A DNA stretch of 64,000 nucleotides from Klebsiella sp. WP3-W18-ESBL-02 (lineage in GTDB: Bacteria; Pseudomonadota; Gammaproteobacteria; Enterobacterales; Enterobacteriaceae), in assembly GCF_014168815.1 (NCBI RefSeq), contig NZ_AP021973.1:1-64000 (forward strand), written 5' to 3'. Under the pieces are notes generated by a model. That model had not been told where the DNA came from. It saw only the letters and a program-made list of their open reading frames with translations, and did no database searches. This document shows, one piece after another, positions 1-8,159 of the stretch. How positions within the stretch are numbered: the first letter of the stretch is position 1; each line of letters opens with the position of its first letter. Position numbers and translations under genes: made by a program.

Positions 1-8
1 CGCCGGAA

Positions 9-58
9 CAATGCCGGGATCACAAACCATCACCCGTGAAAGAAATCTTCCGGCATTG
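9..58. repeat. Inverted repeat CAATGCCGG / CCGGCATTG
   Basis: A perfect 9-bp inverted repeat has arms at 9-17 and 50-58 separated by 32 bp. No gene can be supported in the first 100 bases. The repeat could be a transcription terminator or a protein-binding site belonging to the region left of the window. Confidence 0.3.
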
Positions 59-100
59 CCCGGTCAGGTAGTATGACATTCATTGTCAACGGCCATCAAT

Positions 101-286
101 TTATAAGCTGCTTTGCACTTCATAAAAGATCACCACCAGGGCTGCTAAAACAGTACCGATAGCCAGCACGTTAAAAAGTACGTCCTTCATCTTTACGAAC
201 GACATACTGATTTGCGTCCTTTCCCTTTTGTCAGCCTTCTCTATCATCCAGCGTTGGTATGAATCACTGTTACTTTTTCTGTCCAT
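101..286 (-). CDS. Small predicted membrane protein
   Basis: This 61-residue product has a charged N-terminal half and one hydrophobic segment at about residues 37-56 (VLFNVLAIGTVLAALVVIFY), so a single-span inner-membrane protein is likely. I do not recognise a family. The listed start lies inside the upstream gene (43-bp overlap). An internal Met at position 205, preceded by a weak purine-rich stretch, would remove the overlap and leave a 34-residue peptide. It is the last gene of a run of small minus-strand genes. Confidence 0.4.
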   Translation of the reverse strand: MDRKSNSDSYQRWMIEKADKRERTQISMSFVKMKDVLFNVLAIGTVLAALVVIFYEVQSSL

Positions 287-528
287 GTTCCCCCCAATTC
301 ATCAATGAGCACCAGGCGGCCACCAGGCTTCTTGCCAACAAAGTAACGGCCTCGCGGCAGACGTTCGCCAGTCTTCAGCCGTTCGATCCAGTCCTGAAAT
401 GCAGGGCGCGGTTTATAGCTGTAGCGGCCAAAATCAGCTAAAGACTGCGTGACCATGACTGTTTGGCAGCCATGCTTTCTCATATCACGAAACGTATTTT
501 CCAGTGCAGCCAGTGTATTCATTTGCAC
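244..528 (-). CDS. Hypothetical protein, 94 aa
   Basis: I do not recognise this 94-residue soluble protein. It is basic, with a GRYFVGKKPGGRLVLID stretch that looks like a small beta-rich fold. Its start overlaps the end of the upstream membrane-protein gene by 10 bp, suggesting translational coupling within one minus-strand operon (794 to 101). The first residues, MQMNTLAALENTF, leave the exact start uncertain by two codons. Confidence 0.45.
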   Translation of the reverse strand: MQMNTLAALENTFRDMRKHGCQTVMVTQSLADFGRYSYKPRPAFQDWIERLKTGERLPRGRYFVGKKPGGRLVLIDELGGTWTEKVTVIHTNAG

Positions 529-794
529 GTTCTCTCTGCTTTTCCCATGAAGATATTAACGACACTCAAAACTAACACCGTTGGCATGATCACGGCAGCA
601 TAGCCGACAGCAACGGCCTGATATATGGTCAATGAGTAGTCGGGCTGTTTATACAATACGACTGAAAAAATGCTCCCCAAACAAGCAAGCAGAGTTAAAA
701 ACAAGTAATCGACAAATCTGTTTTTATAGATAACCCATGCAACGATGCAGGGATATGACACCAGGCACAGGATAATCGCATTTGTGGTATGCAC
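519..794 (-). CDS. Predicted membrane protein, 91 aa
   Basis: The 91-residue product is hydrophobic throughout and shows about three membrane-spanning stretches (near residues 6-22, 29-47 and 61-83) with a short basic tail. No family is recognised. It lies 17 bp downstream of the RHH/coiled-coil gene and overlaps the next gene by 10 bp, so it is probably part of the same operon. A role tied to transfer or entry exclusion is possible but has no direct support. Confidence 0.45.
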   Translation of the reverse strand: MHTTNAIILCLVSYPCIVAWVIYKNRFVDYLFLTLLACLGSIFSVVLYKQPDYSLTIYQAVAVGYAAVIMPTVLVLSVVNIFMGKAERTCK

Positions 795-811
795 GTTTCG
801 CTCCTTGTTAT

Positions 812-1066
812 TTAAGGGTTGTCAGCCAGATCAAACAGATTGTTCAGGCTGGAACGGAATTGTTTTACCGATGATACCAGCTCCTGACTCCGCGCTTTTT
901 CCTGCGCCAGTTCACGCCGTAGCTGCGCCATCTCGTCTCTGTTACGCTGAAGCTCAAGGATAGCCGTCATAAAGGTTTTGCTGGCTGATGCCTGTCCGGT
1001 CGCTTCCTGCGCCTTTTTAATGGCCTGATCTTCGTCGTCATTCGTTCTGATTGTGTAATGCCCCAT
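812..1066 (-). CDS. Ribbon-helix-helix-like/coiled-coil DNA-binding candidate
   Basis: This is an 84-residue protein. Its N-terminal 40 residues (MGHYTIRTNDDEDQAIKKA...) have the strand-helix-helix look of small plasmid RHH regulators, and residues 43-75 form a heptad-rich coiled coil. The assignment is from pattern only. The promoter region upstream holds two TTGCTGGCAA sites 44 bp apart, which could be binding sites for this protein or for a common regulator. It heads a set of small minus-strand genes, downstream of the sprT-like gene. Confidence 0.5.
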   Translation of the reverse strand: MGHYTIRTNDDEDQAIKKAQEATGQASASKTFMTAILELQRNRDEMAQLRRELAQEKARSQELVSSVKQFRSSLNNLFDLADNP

Positions 1067-1122
1067 GATACCCCTCTTTTGCTGTCATTTTTGCGCTGCC
1101 GGCGCGAACCCGGGAAGAAACT

Positions 1123-1176
1123 TTGCTGGCAAAAAAACACTGGCCAACAGATGTGACCGGGAAAATTTGCTGGCAA
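1123..1176. promoter_or_regulatory. Two TTGCTGGCAA sites, 44 bp apart
   Basis: Identical 10-bp, nearly palindromic sites lie at 1123-1132 and 1167-1176, upstream of the 812-1066 gene. The start-to-start distance of 44 bp is the same as in the second cluster at 2250-2347, and a TGGCCAA-like sequence sits between the sites in both clusters. This looks like a cooperative regulator-binding array. The protein that binds is unknown. Confidence 0.55.
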
Positions 1177-1998
1177 TTAATTTTCGATGAAAGCCAGCTC
1201 GCAATCGCCGCATTCAATATTCAGTCCGGCTTTGCCCCACACGGCAGCGCCACACCCGCGACACTGATATTTAACTTTATTTCGTTTTGGCTTGTCCTCA
1301 AATGCTGCAACTGACAAATCATTGTCATTGCTCCCGGCCATATCATCTGAATGGCTCCCGTTCTGCGGTGACACTGACGGCAGCAGAGCCATAGAAAGCA
1401 CCGCTTCTATATCAATCCCGGCCTCAGCATTTTGATGCGCCAGAGCAAGCGTTTCGCGCCATTGCTCTATTACGGCGGTCATATCTTTTTGTTGTTCGAC
1501 CTGGACAGGGAAGCGATCAAACCAGCTCAAAGCAAATTGCCCCTGGAACAGTTCCAGTGTGACGCGCTGGAAGCGGCCACCAGGGATCGGATAGTCATTA
1601 ATCTTCTGGCCGACTTTCGCACCACCAGGTCTCCCGGTGGAGGAGGGCATAAGTCCGATACTTTCCATTTTTGGCGCCCACTGCGCATTGTGGTACGTCT
1701 TACGCGACGGGTTGCCGTAGTGGTACTGCCACATATGGCACTGCTCATGAACCAGCGTTTGCATGACTTCAATAAGCGGGTACACCGGGAAGTATTCAGG
1801 ATTGAGGGCGATTTCATCAATCATCCTGCCGCTGCCGTCAGCAGCAACAAAGCGCCTGTAACTGAAATAGCCCATTGTGTTCTTGCCGCGCTGGAACGTA
1901 ATCAGACAGTCAGGGAGTTCGCCGTCAAAAAGGCGCTGGTTATAGAAATCAAACGCCTGTTGTAGCTCGCTGTAAGCGCGTTCCGTGGCTCTTGTCAT
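1177..1998 (-). CDS. SprT-like zinc metalloprotease domain protein
   Basis: The 273-residue protein has a SprT-like N-terminal domain with the zinc-protease motif HEQCH at residues 84-88. It ends in a zinc ribbon with two CxxC pairs (CRGCGAAVW... and ECGDC). SprT/SPRTN-type proteins act on DNA-bound proteins in other organisms, and plasmid copies are common but not characterised. The start overlaps the stop of a 59-residue gene by 4 bp (ATGA), so the two are translationally coupled. Both are downstream of a 28-bp palindrome. Confidence 0.75.
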   Translation of the reverse strand: MTRATERAYSELQQAFDFYNQRLFDGELPDCLITFQRGKNTMGYFSYRRFVAADGSGRMIDEIALNPEYFPVYPLIEVMQTLVHEQCHMWQYHYGNPSRKTYHNAQWAPKMESIGLMPSSTGRPGGAKVGQKINDYPIPGGRFQRVTLELFQGQFALSWFDRFPVQVEQQKDMTAVIEQWRETLALAHQNAEAGIDIEAVLSMALLPSVSPQNGSHSDDMAGSNDNDLSVAAFEDKPKRNKVKYQCRGCGAAVWGKAGLNIECGDCELAFIEN

Positions 1999-2174
1999 GC
2001 TGAAGTTCGCTTAGCGGCGTTCCGATATTCCTGTAACTCTGCAACAATAGCAGGGAACACATCAGCGCAACGCTGTGCCAGCTTAACCGCCTTTGAACAA
2101 ACGCCCATACCATGTGCTCTTTTGAGCGCCTCCAACAAATCTGCCAGTTCCTCGTCAGTGATTTTTTCAGTCAT
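1995..2174 (-). CDS. Small hypothetical protein upstream of sprT-like gene, 59 aa
   Basis: This open frame encodes 59 residues beginning MTEKITDEELADLLEALKRA and is largely helical. Its TGA stop overlaps the ATG of the SprT-like gene (ATGA), the usual sign of a coupled operon. The start is 15 bp from a 28-bp perfect palindrome that probably controls the pair. No family is recognised. Confidence 0.55.
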   Translation of the reverse strand: MTEKITDEELADLLEALKRAHGMGVCSKAVKLAQRCADVFPAIVAELQEYRNAAKRTSA

Positions 2175-2189
2175 CTATTAAGCTTCTCC

Positions 2190-2217
2190 ATTATCTGTAT
2201 CGTACGATACAGATAAT
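2190..2217. promoter_or_regulatory. 28-bp perfect palindrome (operator candidate)
   Basis: A perfect palindrome, centred on CGTACG with core CTGTATCGTACGATACAG, lies just upstream of the start at 2174. The CTGT...ACAG half-sites are 10 bp apart, so it is not a standard LexA box (8 bp). It is most likely the operator of a plasmid repressor controlling the sprT-like operon. I did not see a second copy in the window. Confidence 0.55.
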
Positions 2218-2230
2218 ATAAACCACACCT

Positions 2231-2347
2231 TTGCTAGCGGCAATCTTTTTTGCTGGCAATTTCAAGCCCAAGGCGGGTATCGAGTGAGTAAGATTGCTGG
2301 CAAAAATCAACGGCCAAACCGGCTGCAGGAAACTGGTTTGCTGGCAA
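2231..2347. promoter_or_regulatory. Three TTGCTGGCAA sites with 44-bp period in a divergent promoter region
   Basis: Exact sites begin at 2250, 2294 and 2338, each 44 bp from the next, and a variant (TTGCTAGCGGCAA) begins at 2231. The array fills the space between the minus-strand sprT-like operon and the plus-strand ykgJ-like gene, so it may control both. The period is about four helical turns, which would put the sites on one DNA face. Confidence 0.6.
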
Positions 2348-2446
2348 GCGTGATTTACTGCTGGGCTTGATACCTTGCCATTGAATGACGCTTGTTTTAG
2401 TGTCAAAAGAACAACCAGCGCGAGAAGAATAAAGGAAGCAAAAGCA

Positions 2447-3097
2447 ATGGATATCAAACCTAACTCAGTGATCCACCTGGAGCCAGGCGATACATTACCC
2501 GGCCATACCAATCTGAAACCCGTACCTGATAAGTATCTCGATGAGTTAAAGGCACTCATAAATAAACTCAATACTCAATCAGGTAATATTTACCTCAAGT
2601 TAAAACAGATGTACGCCTTTTTGGATCGTTTTAACAAAGAATTTGTGAGCACGTTTACCTCCTGTCAAAAGGGGTGCTCTTCGTGCTGTAAAATCGATGT
2701 TCATTTAACCGCGCTTGAGGCAACACATATTGCACAAGCAAGTAAACTCACTGCCAGAGACAACCCGCTTACGACCGGGCATGAGTCAAAATGTCCGTTT
2801 TTGTCTGAGAAGGGAACATGCTCAATCTACAATTACCGCCCGCTGTTATGCAGGACATATCATGTACTCACTCCGCCGGAAATGTGTAACGACCCGGATG
2901 CACAAGTCATGCAGTATGGTTCTCAAAGTGCGAACATGGGAAATCACATCTACAAAACAATAGCTGAGTGGATCTATTTTCAGACGTATCACTGCACTGG
3001 TAAGTTAGAAACCAAAGATATCAGAGACTACTTCCCTTATCCCCGCGAAGATATCCAAAGATTTCTTCACCATAACCCCCCGCGCCCTTTTTGCTAA
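2447..3097 (+). CDS. YkgJ-type cysteine-cluster (zinc/iron-chelating) protein
   Basis: The 216-residue protein carries the cysteine-cluster signature of the YkgJ/CxxCxxCC family: CQKGCSSCC near residue 77, followed by a CPFL...GTCSIYNYRPLLC stretch. Family members are predicted to bind Zn or Fe, but their function is not settled. The start at 2447 is chosen because AAAGGAAG lies just upstream. Longer in-frame starts have no ribosome site. A shared bidirectional terminator follows, and the TTGCTGGCAA array lies upstream. Confidence 0.65.
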   Translation: MDIKPNSVIHLEPGDTLPGHTNLKPVPDKYLDELKALINKLNTQSGNIYLKLKQMYAFLDRFNKEFVSTFTSCQKGCSSCCKIDVHLTALEATHIAQASKLTARDNPLTTGHESKCPFLSEKGTCSIYNYRPLLCRTYHVLTPPEMCNDPDAQVMQYGSQSANMGNHIYKTIAEWIYFQTYHCTGKLETKDIRDYFPYPREDIQRFLHHNPPRPFC

Positions 3098-3103
3098 AAA
3101 AAA

Positions 3104-3128
3104 AGCCTCCGACGCAGTGTCAGAGGCT
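3104..3128. terminator. Bidirectional terminator between ykgJ-like and hns-like genes
   Basis: AGCCTCCGAC and GTCAGAGGCT form a stem with one mismatch. A run of A on the left provides U-tract termination for minus-strand transcripts from the hns-like gene, and the convergent ykgJ-like gene can use the same stem. Confidence 0.7.
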
Positions 3129-3135
3129 TGTTAGA

Positions 3136-3591
3136 TTACTGTTCGTCACCAACAGAGCTGGAAGCGTCTTTTTTGATGAGAAACTCATCAAGAGAACGGC
3201 CAGCTTTTAATGCTTCGTCGATTGGTTTTGGTGTCCGGCCACGGCCAGACCAGTATTTCGTTTCGCCGTTTTCGTCAAACTGATATTTAGGCGGCGCTTT
3301 TGGCAACGTCTTTTTCCGTGTTTTTGGCGCATCTTCGGACAGGCCAAGCAGTTCTTCCGGTGAAAAACCTTCTCCGGCGATCAGCTGGAGCAGCTCCTGG
3401 CGCTTTCTTTCGCGTTCTGCGCGTTCTGCTGCCTCACGCTCTGCTTCTTCACGGCGTTCTTCGATCACGGCATTAAGCTTTTCCTGCATTTCCAGCAGTT
3501 GTTCAAAGCTGGTTTCTCGCGCAAAAACACGAACAGAGCGAATATTCAGGAGTAGCTTTCGTGTTGCATCAAATGTTTCATTTTCACTCAT
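3136..3591 (-). CDS. hns: H-NS-family nucleoid-associated protein
   Basis: This 151-residue protein has an N-terminal coiled-coil oligomerisation region rich in Glu/Arg (residues 25-70) and the C-terminal H-NS DNA-binding signature YWSGRGRTPKPI at residues 113-124. Plasmid H-NS homologues silence AT-rich plasmid genes and limit fitness cost in the host. It lies 11 bp downstream of topB. The topB-hns pairing is typical of IncX-type plasmids (family knowledge). Compared with chromosomal H-NS (137 aa) it has a longer charged linker and C-terminal tail. Confidence 0.85.
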   Translation of the reverse strand: MSENETFDATRKLLLNIRSVRVFARETSFEQLLEMQEKLNAVIEERREEAEREAAERAERERKRQELLQLIAGEGFSPEELLGLSEDAPKTRKKTLPKAPPKYQFDENGETKYWSGRGRTPKPIDEALKAGRSLDEFLIKKDASSSVGDEQ

Positions 3592-3602
3592 CGCGTTAAT
3601 CC

Positions 3603-5930
3603 TTATTTTTTACTGAACTGAAACCCAAGTTTACCCGTAGCTTTATCCTGCAAAACAATTGCAGCGTCAAACTTTTTCCCGGTTTTATTACTGGTAAAGC
3701 CTTTAATCTCTCCGGTTTTACCTTTTTTGATTAATGTTTCAACCTGATTTTGTGTCAGTTTTTTTCCTGACACTTCAGACCAGATTTTAAACTCGCACCC
3801 GGAACAGAAAAAGCCTTTAGGCCGGATAATAATTTCTTTACTACATGAAGGGCAGGGGGCTTCGAGCCGGGACATGGAACCTTCTGATCTGGATTTTGCT
3901 TCCATATCCGGCTTGCCGTCTTTGTCCGGGAATGTTGTCTTGCATTCAGGATAGCAGGAGCATCCCCAGAAAAAGCCATTTTGCCCCTTACGTTTACGCA
4001 GGAAACCGTTGTTACAGACCGGGCAGGACGTGGCATTTGAAGAAATCGAAATTCCGTTCCTGTCCAGCTCGTCGATTAACCCCTGGACATACTCATCATT
4101 TTCCTTAATAAACTCCTCAACCGTCAGCTCTCCGGCTTTGATCTGAGACTGCTTTTCAGCCCACAGAGCGGAGATATCCGGTTTAGTGATTTCAGGAGGC
4201 AGTGCAGCGCAAAACTCCTGGCCTTGTTTTGTGGTTTTCCATACCAGCTCCGAATACCCCTTTTCTTTTTCGATGGAGATAAGCCCGGTATTTGCCGCCA
4301 GTTTCTCAAGAATGCCCGCGCGAGTGGCTTCCGTTCCGATACTGCCACGATCACTGCTGCCCTCGTCTTTCGCTTCCAGCGCCTTTCTGAGAGCCGGATC
4401 ATCAATGAATTTTGCTGCACTCGTCATGGCGGCCAGTAAGGTTGACTCTGTGAAATAGCGAGGTGGTGTAGTCTTTTTCTTGTCCACGTCTGCCGATTCA
4501 CACAGGCCGCTGTCATTAAATTTCAGCAATGAAAGATCAAAACCATCCGTTCCGGCATCTTCGGTTTCGTCCTCATCATCACTATCCTTACCTAGCGCCT
4601 CCCAGCCCTTTTGTACCAGAACGCTCTGTGTGGCCGTAAAAGTATCCCCCTTAATATCAAAGTGGATTTTCGTCTTGTTGCGGATCGCATCCGGGTAGAA
4701 CAGCCCGATAAAGTAGACGGACACCAGGTTATAAACGTTCCGCTCTTTTTCATTAAGCTGAATACCGGCTCCGCTTTTTGTCGTCGGGATGATGGCGTGG
4801 TGCGCCTCAATCTTGCTGGCATTAAAGGCTTTGTGCTTCTGGCCTTTACCCATATCTGCGATCGCAGACGCCAGTTCGGGTACGGTGGCCGCTATCGCGG
4901 CAGCAATATCTCCGGCCTGGTAGTAATGCTCATCTGAAAGATAGCGATTGTCAGAACGTGGATAGGTCAGAAGCTTGTGAGTTTCATACAACCCCTGCAT
5001 CACATCGAGCGTATCTTTTGCAGAATAACCAAATCGCTTTGCGCATAGCTGCTGTAGCGTGGAAAGGTTAAGCGGCAGCGGTGGTTTCGTGTTTTCCGGC
5101 TTTGTCGTCGCGATAGTAACAATAGCGTCCTTACCCGTAACCCGCCCGGCAATATGCTCGGCCTGAGCTTCGGAAATCAGGCGTTTTTTCTCGTCTATCT
5201 GATCGTCGTCTGTTGTCTGATATTTCGCCTTAATCTGATGCCCGTTCATCGACAGACTGGCAAATACATCGTAATAAAAGCTTTCTGTGTGGTTCTGGTT
5301 CGCCAGCGTGCGCATGTTCACCAGGCCAAGAACAGCACTTTGTACCCGACCAACGTTCAGAACGCCGTCATAGCCCTTCTCACGGCCTTTTAATGTACAT
5401 CCCCGCGTCATGTTATAGCCAAAACCCTGATCACACAGGGAACGCGCCAGGGCGCTTAACGTCATACCGCGAAATTTATCGTTAGGCTGTAAATTAGCCA
5501 GCGATTTTTGCACTGGCGCAAGGTTGAGGTCGGCAACAAGCAGCCGCTGGACGGGTTTCTTGTTTCCGGCATAACCTAAAATCTCATCGACCAGCAAACA
5601 TCCTTCATCATCGGGGTCGCCAGAATGAACGATACTGTCGGCTTTATCGATAAGAGACAAAATGATGCGGGTCTGTACTTCGGATTCTGGCTTGATTTTA
5701 TACTGAGGCGGGTAAACCGATTTAATCGGTAAATCACCAAAGCTCCACCTGGAATATTTTTCGTCATAATCCTCCGGGTCGTAAAGCTCCAGCATATGAC
5801 CATAACACCAGGTAACGACATCAGAGCCATGTTCAAAGTAGCCGTTTTTCTTTTCAGTATTTGGGTTACCACCCAGCCCTTCAAAAATCGCTTTTGCTAA
5901 AGAGGGTTTTTCTGCAATAAAAAGTCTCAT
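3603..5930 (-). CDS. topB: DNA topoisomerase III
   Basis: The 775-residue type IA topoisomerase starts with a TOPRIM domain (MRLFIAEKPSLAKAIFEGLG, and SGDPDDEG near residue 103). It has the active-site motif THKLLTYPRSDNRY with the catalytic tyrosine at about residue 325, and ends with two zinc-finger-like Cys clusters (CPVCNNG... and CPSCSKEI...). It relaxes or decatenates DNA and on plasmids probably resolves replication or transfer intermediates. It is longer than chromosomal TopB (653 aa), mainly from the C-terminal zinc ribbons. It lies 2 bp after the upstream gene's stop. Confidence 0.92.
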   Translation of the reverse strand: MRLFIAEKPSLAKAIFEGLGGNPNTEKKNGYFEHGSDVVTWCYGHMLELYDPEDYDEKYSRWSFGDLPIKSVYPPQYKIKPESEVQTRIILSLIDKADSIVHSGDPDDEGCLLVDEILGYAGNKKPVQRLLVADLNLAPVQKSLANLQPNDKFRGMTLSALARSLCDQGFGYNMTRGCTLKGREKGYDGVLNVGRVQSAVLGLVNMRTLANQNHTESFYYDVFASLSMNGHQIKAKYQTTDDDQIDEKKRLISEAQAEHIAGRVTGKDAIVTIATTKPENTKPPLPLNLSTLQQLCAKRFGYSAKDTLDVMQGLYETHKLLTYPRSDNRYLSDEHYYQAGDIAAAIAATVPELASAIADMGKGQKHKAFNASKIEAHHAIIPTTKSGAGIQLNEKERNVYNLVSVYFIGLFYPDAIRNKTKIHFDIKGDTFTATQSVLVQKGWEALGKDSDDEDETEDAGTDGFDLSLLKFNDSGLCESADVDKKKTTPPRYFTESTLLAAMTSAAKFIDDPALRKALEAKDEGSSDRGSIGTEATRAGILEKLAANTGLISIEKEKGYSELVWKTTKQGQEFCAALPPEITKPDISALWAEKQSQIKAGELTVEEFIKENDEYVQGLIDELDRNGISISSNATSCPVCNNGFLRKRKGQNGFFWGCSCYPECKTTFPDKDGKPDMEAKSRSEGSMSRLEAPCPSCSKEIIIRPKGFFCSGCEFKIWSEVSGKKLTQNQVETLIKKGKTGEIKGFTSNKTGKKFDAAIVLQDKATGKLGFQFSKK

Positions 5931-5932
5931 AA

Positions 5933-6529
5933 TTAGCCCTTAGTCAAATCAATAGTGCTTTCAAAAGATGGCAGTCGCTCAAAAAGAGAATGTTGCGTAT
6001 TTAGTCGCTCTGACTGAATAGTATGCAGTAACAGACTTTCCTCTCTGCTCTTAAGAAAATCACCCCATTCATACTCAATCCACACATCATGGGTATTTTC
6101 TCCTGGCTTATTGAGAAATGACTCCATCTTTGGCTGAATTTTCACCGGAGCAAGATTTTCATAAGCTGAATGAACCCGACGATCCCATGAATCAAAACCG
6201 CCATTTAACATTATATCGTGTGAGACCATATCAAAATCGTTATCTTCGATGTAGGTTGTCACACGATGATTGATCATACCCATATTTTCTATATTCCACT
6301 GGTAATCAGTGGTAAACCACTTAAGATGCTTATCAGTCTTTAGTAAAAGTCCATTTATGGCTTTTCTGCCTTTCCTCATACCAACCCAGATATTTTTATT
6401 CGGGTAGGGTCTTCCCGTTGACAGTGCATCACCTTCGATTATGAAATCAAGTTCAGGAATGGTTATTGATTCAAGATGGCATTTATTTGCCATCAGATGA
6501 AACAATCTTGGAACAAGGTGCAGGTACAT
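5933..6529 (-). CDS. Hypothetical protein, 198 aa
   Basis: I do not recognise this 198-residue soluble protein, which is rich in Asn, His and Trp, with no signal peptide or membrane span. It sits tightly between topB (2-bp gap) and another unknown gene (2-bp gap), in a run of three unknown genes, so it is part of a transfer-region operon. Its base composition is visibly more AT-rich than topB, suggesting separate acquisition. Confidence 0.55.
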   Translation of the reverse strand: MYLHLVPRLFHLMANKCHLESITIPELDFIIEGDALSTGRPYPNKNIWVGMRKGRKAINGLLLKTDKHLKWFTTDYQWNIENMGMINHRVTTYIEDNDFDMVSHDIMLNGGFDSWDRRVHSAYENLAPVKIQPKMESFLNKPGENTHDVWIEYEWGDFLKSREESLLLHTIQSERLNTQHSLFERLPSFESTIDLTKG

Positions 6530-6531
6530 GA

Positions 6532-6918
6532 TTACTCTCCAACATCAGAGTTGTGGGTTCCTGGGAAACTAATAAGAAACTCATCCGTTCTTCCTTTACC
6601 ATGATTGAAGAGAGGTTTTAAAGCATTCTCCCTACCGAATTCAGCAACGAATGATTCAACATCACGAATAAAACATGACATGTACTGATAACTGTCAGTC
6701 TGGAACAACTCCTGTAAATCTTCTCCATGCATAACCGCATACTGGCAAAGACGGTCATACAAATTTTGTAAGGATCGATAATCAGAATCAGGAACGACTA
6801 TATCAACTTCTGCCGCGCTTTCTGTCATAAGAGAAGAAACAAAAATATCTGCACTGACGCGAACTTCCCTTACACTCACTCTGTTATTAAAACGTTCTTT
6901 TTCGATTTCATTAAACAT
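6532..6918 (-). CDS. Hypothetical protein, about 128 aa
   Basis: No family is recognised. The first ATG in frame gives MFNEIEKERFNNRVSVREVR. An upstream GTG at 6933 would add five residues and overlap the preceding stop. The product is acidic and soluble. It lies in the tight unknown-gene cluster between nuc and topB. Confidence 0.5.
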   Translation of the reverse strand: MFNEIEKERFNNRVSVREVRVSADIFVSSLMTESAAEVDIVVPDSDYRSLQNLYDRLCQYAVMHGEDLQELFQTDSYQYMSCFIRDVESFVAEFGRENALKPLFNHGKGRTDEFLISFPGTHNSDVGE

Positions 6919-6926
6919 GATAGTTT

Positions 6927-7229
6927 TCACCACTTATGACTACGTACATATGCCATACAGAGCTGTAACGGAAGATTATGTTTAACCGACATGAACTCTG
7001 CACATTGTTCATCATCAAAAACTCGCATGCCATCAGAGATTCTAATAAAATGAGGGTTTTCCTTTCTTTCTTTTTCCAGTGTGTTTATATCGAACAACCC
7101 ACTGGATGTTATATCCACTAAATCCATGTAATGCCATTGAGCCGTTTCTAATTCATCAAGAGTCCTTGCCTGATCTTTCATTTTAGAAAGCAATCTTTCC
7201 AGTTCACGCAAAGCCTTTTCTTTATTCAT
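6927..7229 (-). CDS. Hypothetical protein, about 100 aa
   Basis: The product begins MNKEKALRELERLLSKMKDQ with a helical N-terminus. The ATG at 7229 is preferred because GAGGGA lies just upstream. A TTG at 7244 would give a slightly longer protein overlapping the upstream gene. No known family. It belongs to the same close-packed cluster as its neighbours. Confidence 0.5.
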   Translation of the reverse strand: MNKEKALRELERLLSKMKDQARTLDELETAQWHYMDLVDITSSGLFDINTLEKERKENPHFIRISDGMRVFDDEQCAEFMSVKHNLPLQLCMAYVRSHKW

Positions 7230-7240
7230 CATTCCCTCGC

Positions 7241-7675
7241 TCAATCATCATCATAAGTTACAGAGAAAATTTCCTCCATCAGCCAAAAATCAATAACGGA
7301 TTTATCTTTTTCAGCGAGGTGTTTGTATGTCTTTGAATACTTGCGCGCCATTTTCAAAAGATCGGGACTGTTAGCAATAAATTCCTTTTCGTGAAGATTG
7401 TTTTCACGGAGGACTTTTAAGTATTCGGTATTAGGATGATAAAAGGCATTTTCTCCTAACTCTGCTTCCTCTTGTTTAATCCAGTCACCCAGATTAACGC
7501 TAAACTGTTCTGTTTTATCAGGAAGCCAGTCATTCGAATTTAGCTCAATCGGGACTAACGGCTCTGCTCTTTTGTGACATACAAGACAAACATGAATATT
7601 TTTATCTTTATCAAAACGCATAGCCTTGCATTTGCCGCAATCACACCATCCATCTAATTGCTCTGGACATTTCAT
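7241..7675 (-). CDS. Hypothetical protein with N-terminal zinc-ribbon-like cysteines
   Basis: The 144-residue protein starts MKCPEQLDGWCDCGKCKAMR and has a second CLVCHKR motif near residue 33. The spaced cysteines (CDCGKC...CLVC) suggest a small zinc ribbon, followed by an acidic helical body. The longer frame that extends into the nuclease gene is not used as the start because 7675 leaves a 13-bp gap to nuc. Function unknown. Confidence 0.5.
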   Translation of the reverse strand: MKCPEQLDGWCDCGKCKAMRFDKDKNIHVCLVCHKRAEPLVPIELNSNDWLPDKTEQFSVNLGDWIKQEEAELGENAFYHPNTEYLKVLRENNLHEKEFIANSPDLLKMARKYSKTYKHLAEKDKSVIDFWLMEEIFSVTYDDD

Positions 7676-7688
7676 AATGAAAACCCTC

Positions 7689-8159
7689 TTATTTTTTATG
7701 CCGCCATTCCCACGGGGGAACAGGTTGATTATCAGCCCACAGGCCGCGCTTCTGTGTCTGTGCTTCCCGTTGCAGAGCCGGTAATGAGTTATCGGTGTTG
7801 TACCTGTCATAAACCCATGCAGCCCCTTTTAGCACTTGCTGGCGGTTAGCCTCAGTGCCGTTCGCTGTTATCACTCGTCCCAGGATTCGCCCGTAGCGAT
7901 CTGTTTGTGTATAAGAGACGGTAACGGATTGTCCTGCAAGAATGGCTTTAAGTTGATTAGTTGACCAGCGTCCAAAGGGTTGTTTTTTTTCCGGGGCATC
8001 GATATTCAGGAGACGAACCCTGACAGGTTGTTGCTCCTGCAATACTTCAATGGTGTCACCATCAAGTACACGAATAACCTTCCCCTGAATCTGAGCAGCA
8101 CACAATGTAGCTGGCAACAGGGCAACAGCAAAGGAAAGAGCATTAAGAAAATGTCTCAT
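7689..8159 (-). CDS. nuc: Secreted thermonuclease (SNase-like)
   Basis: The 156-residue protein has a signal peptide (MRHFLNALSFAVALLPATLCAA) and a staphylococcal-nuclease domain with RVLDGDTIEV, RLLNIDAPE and DRYGRILGRV, which match the Ca-binding and active-site Arg/Glu/Arg regions. It should cut nucleic acid in the periplasm. Homologues lie in many IncN/IncX-type transfer regions. The start at 8159 overlaps the upstream stop by ATGA and has GGAGGG upstream. An ATG at 8177 is possible but inferior. Confidence 0.85.
   Translation of the reverse strand: MRHFLNALSFAVALLPATLCAAQIQGKVIRVLDGDTIEVLQEQQPVRVRLLNIDAPEKKQPFGRWSTNQLKAILAGQSVTVSYTQTDRYGRILGRVITANGTEANRQQVLKGAAWVYDRYNTDNSLPALQREAQTQKRGLWADNQPVPPWEWRHKK

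Noticed and set aside
1432..1965. A 177-residue plus-strand frame
   Set aside because: It is entirely antisense to the SprT-like gene, which has motifs, operon overlap and a better ribosome site.
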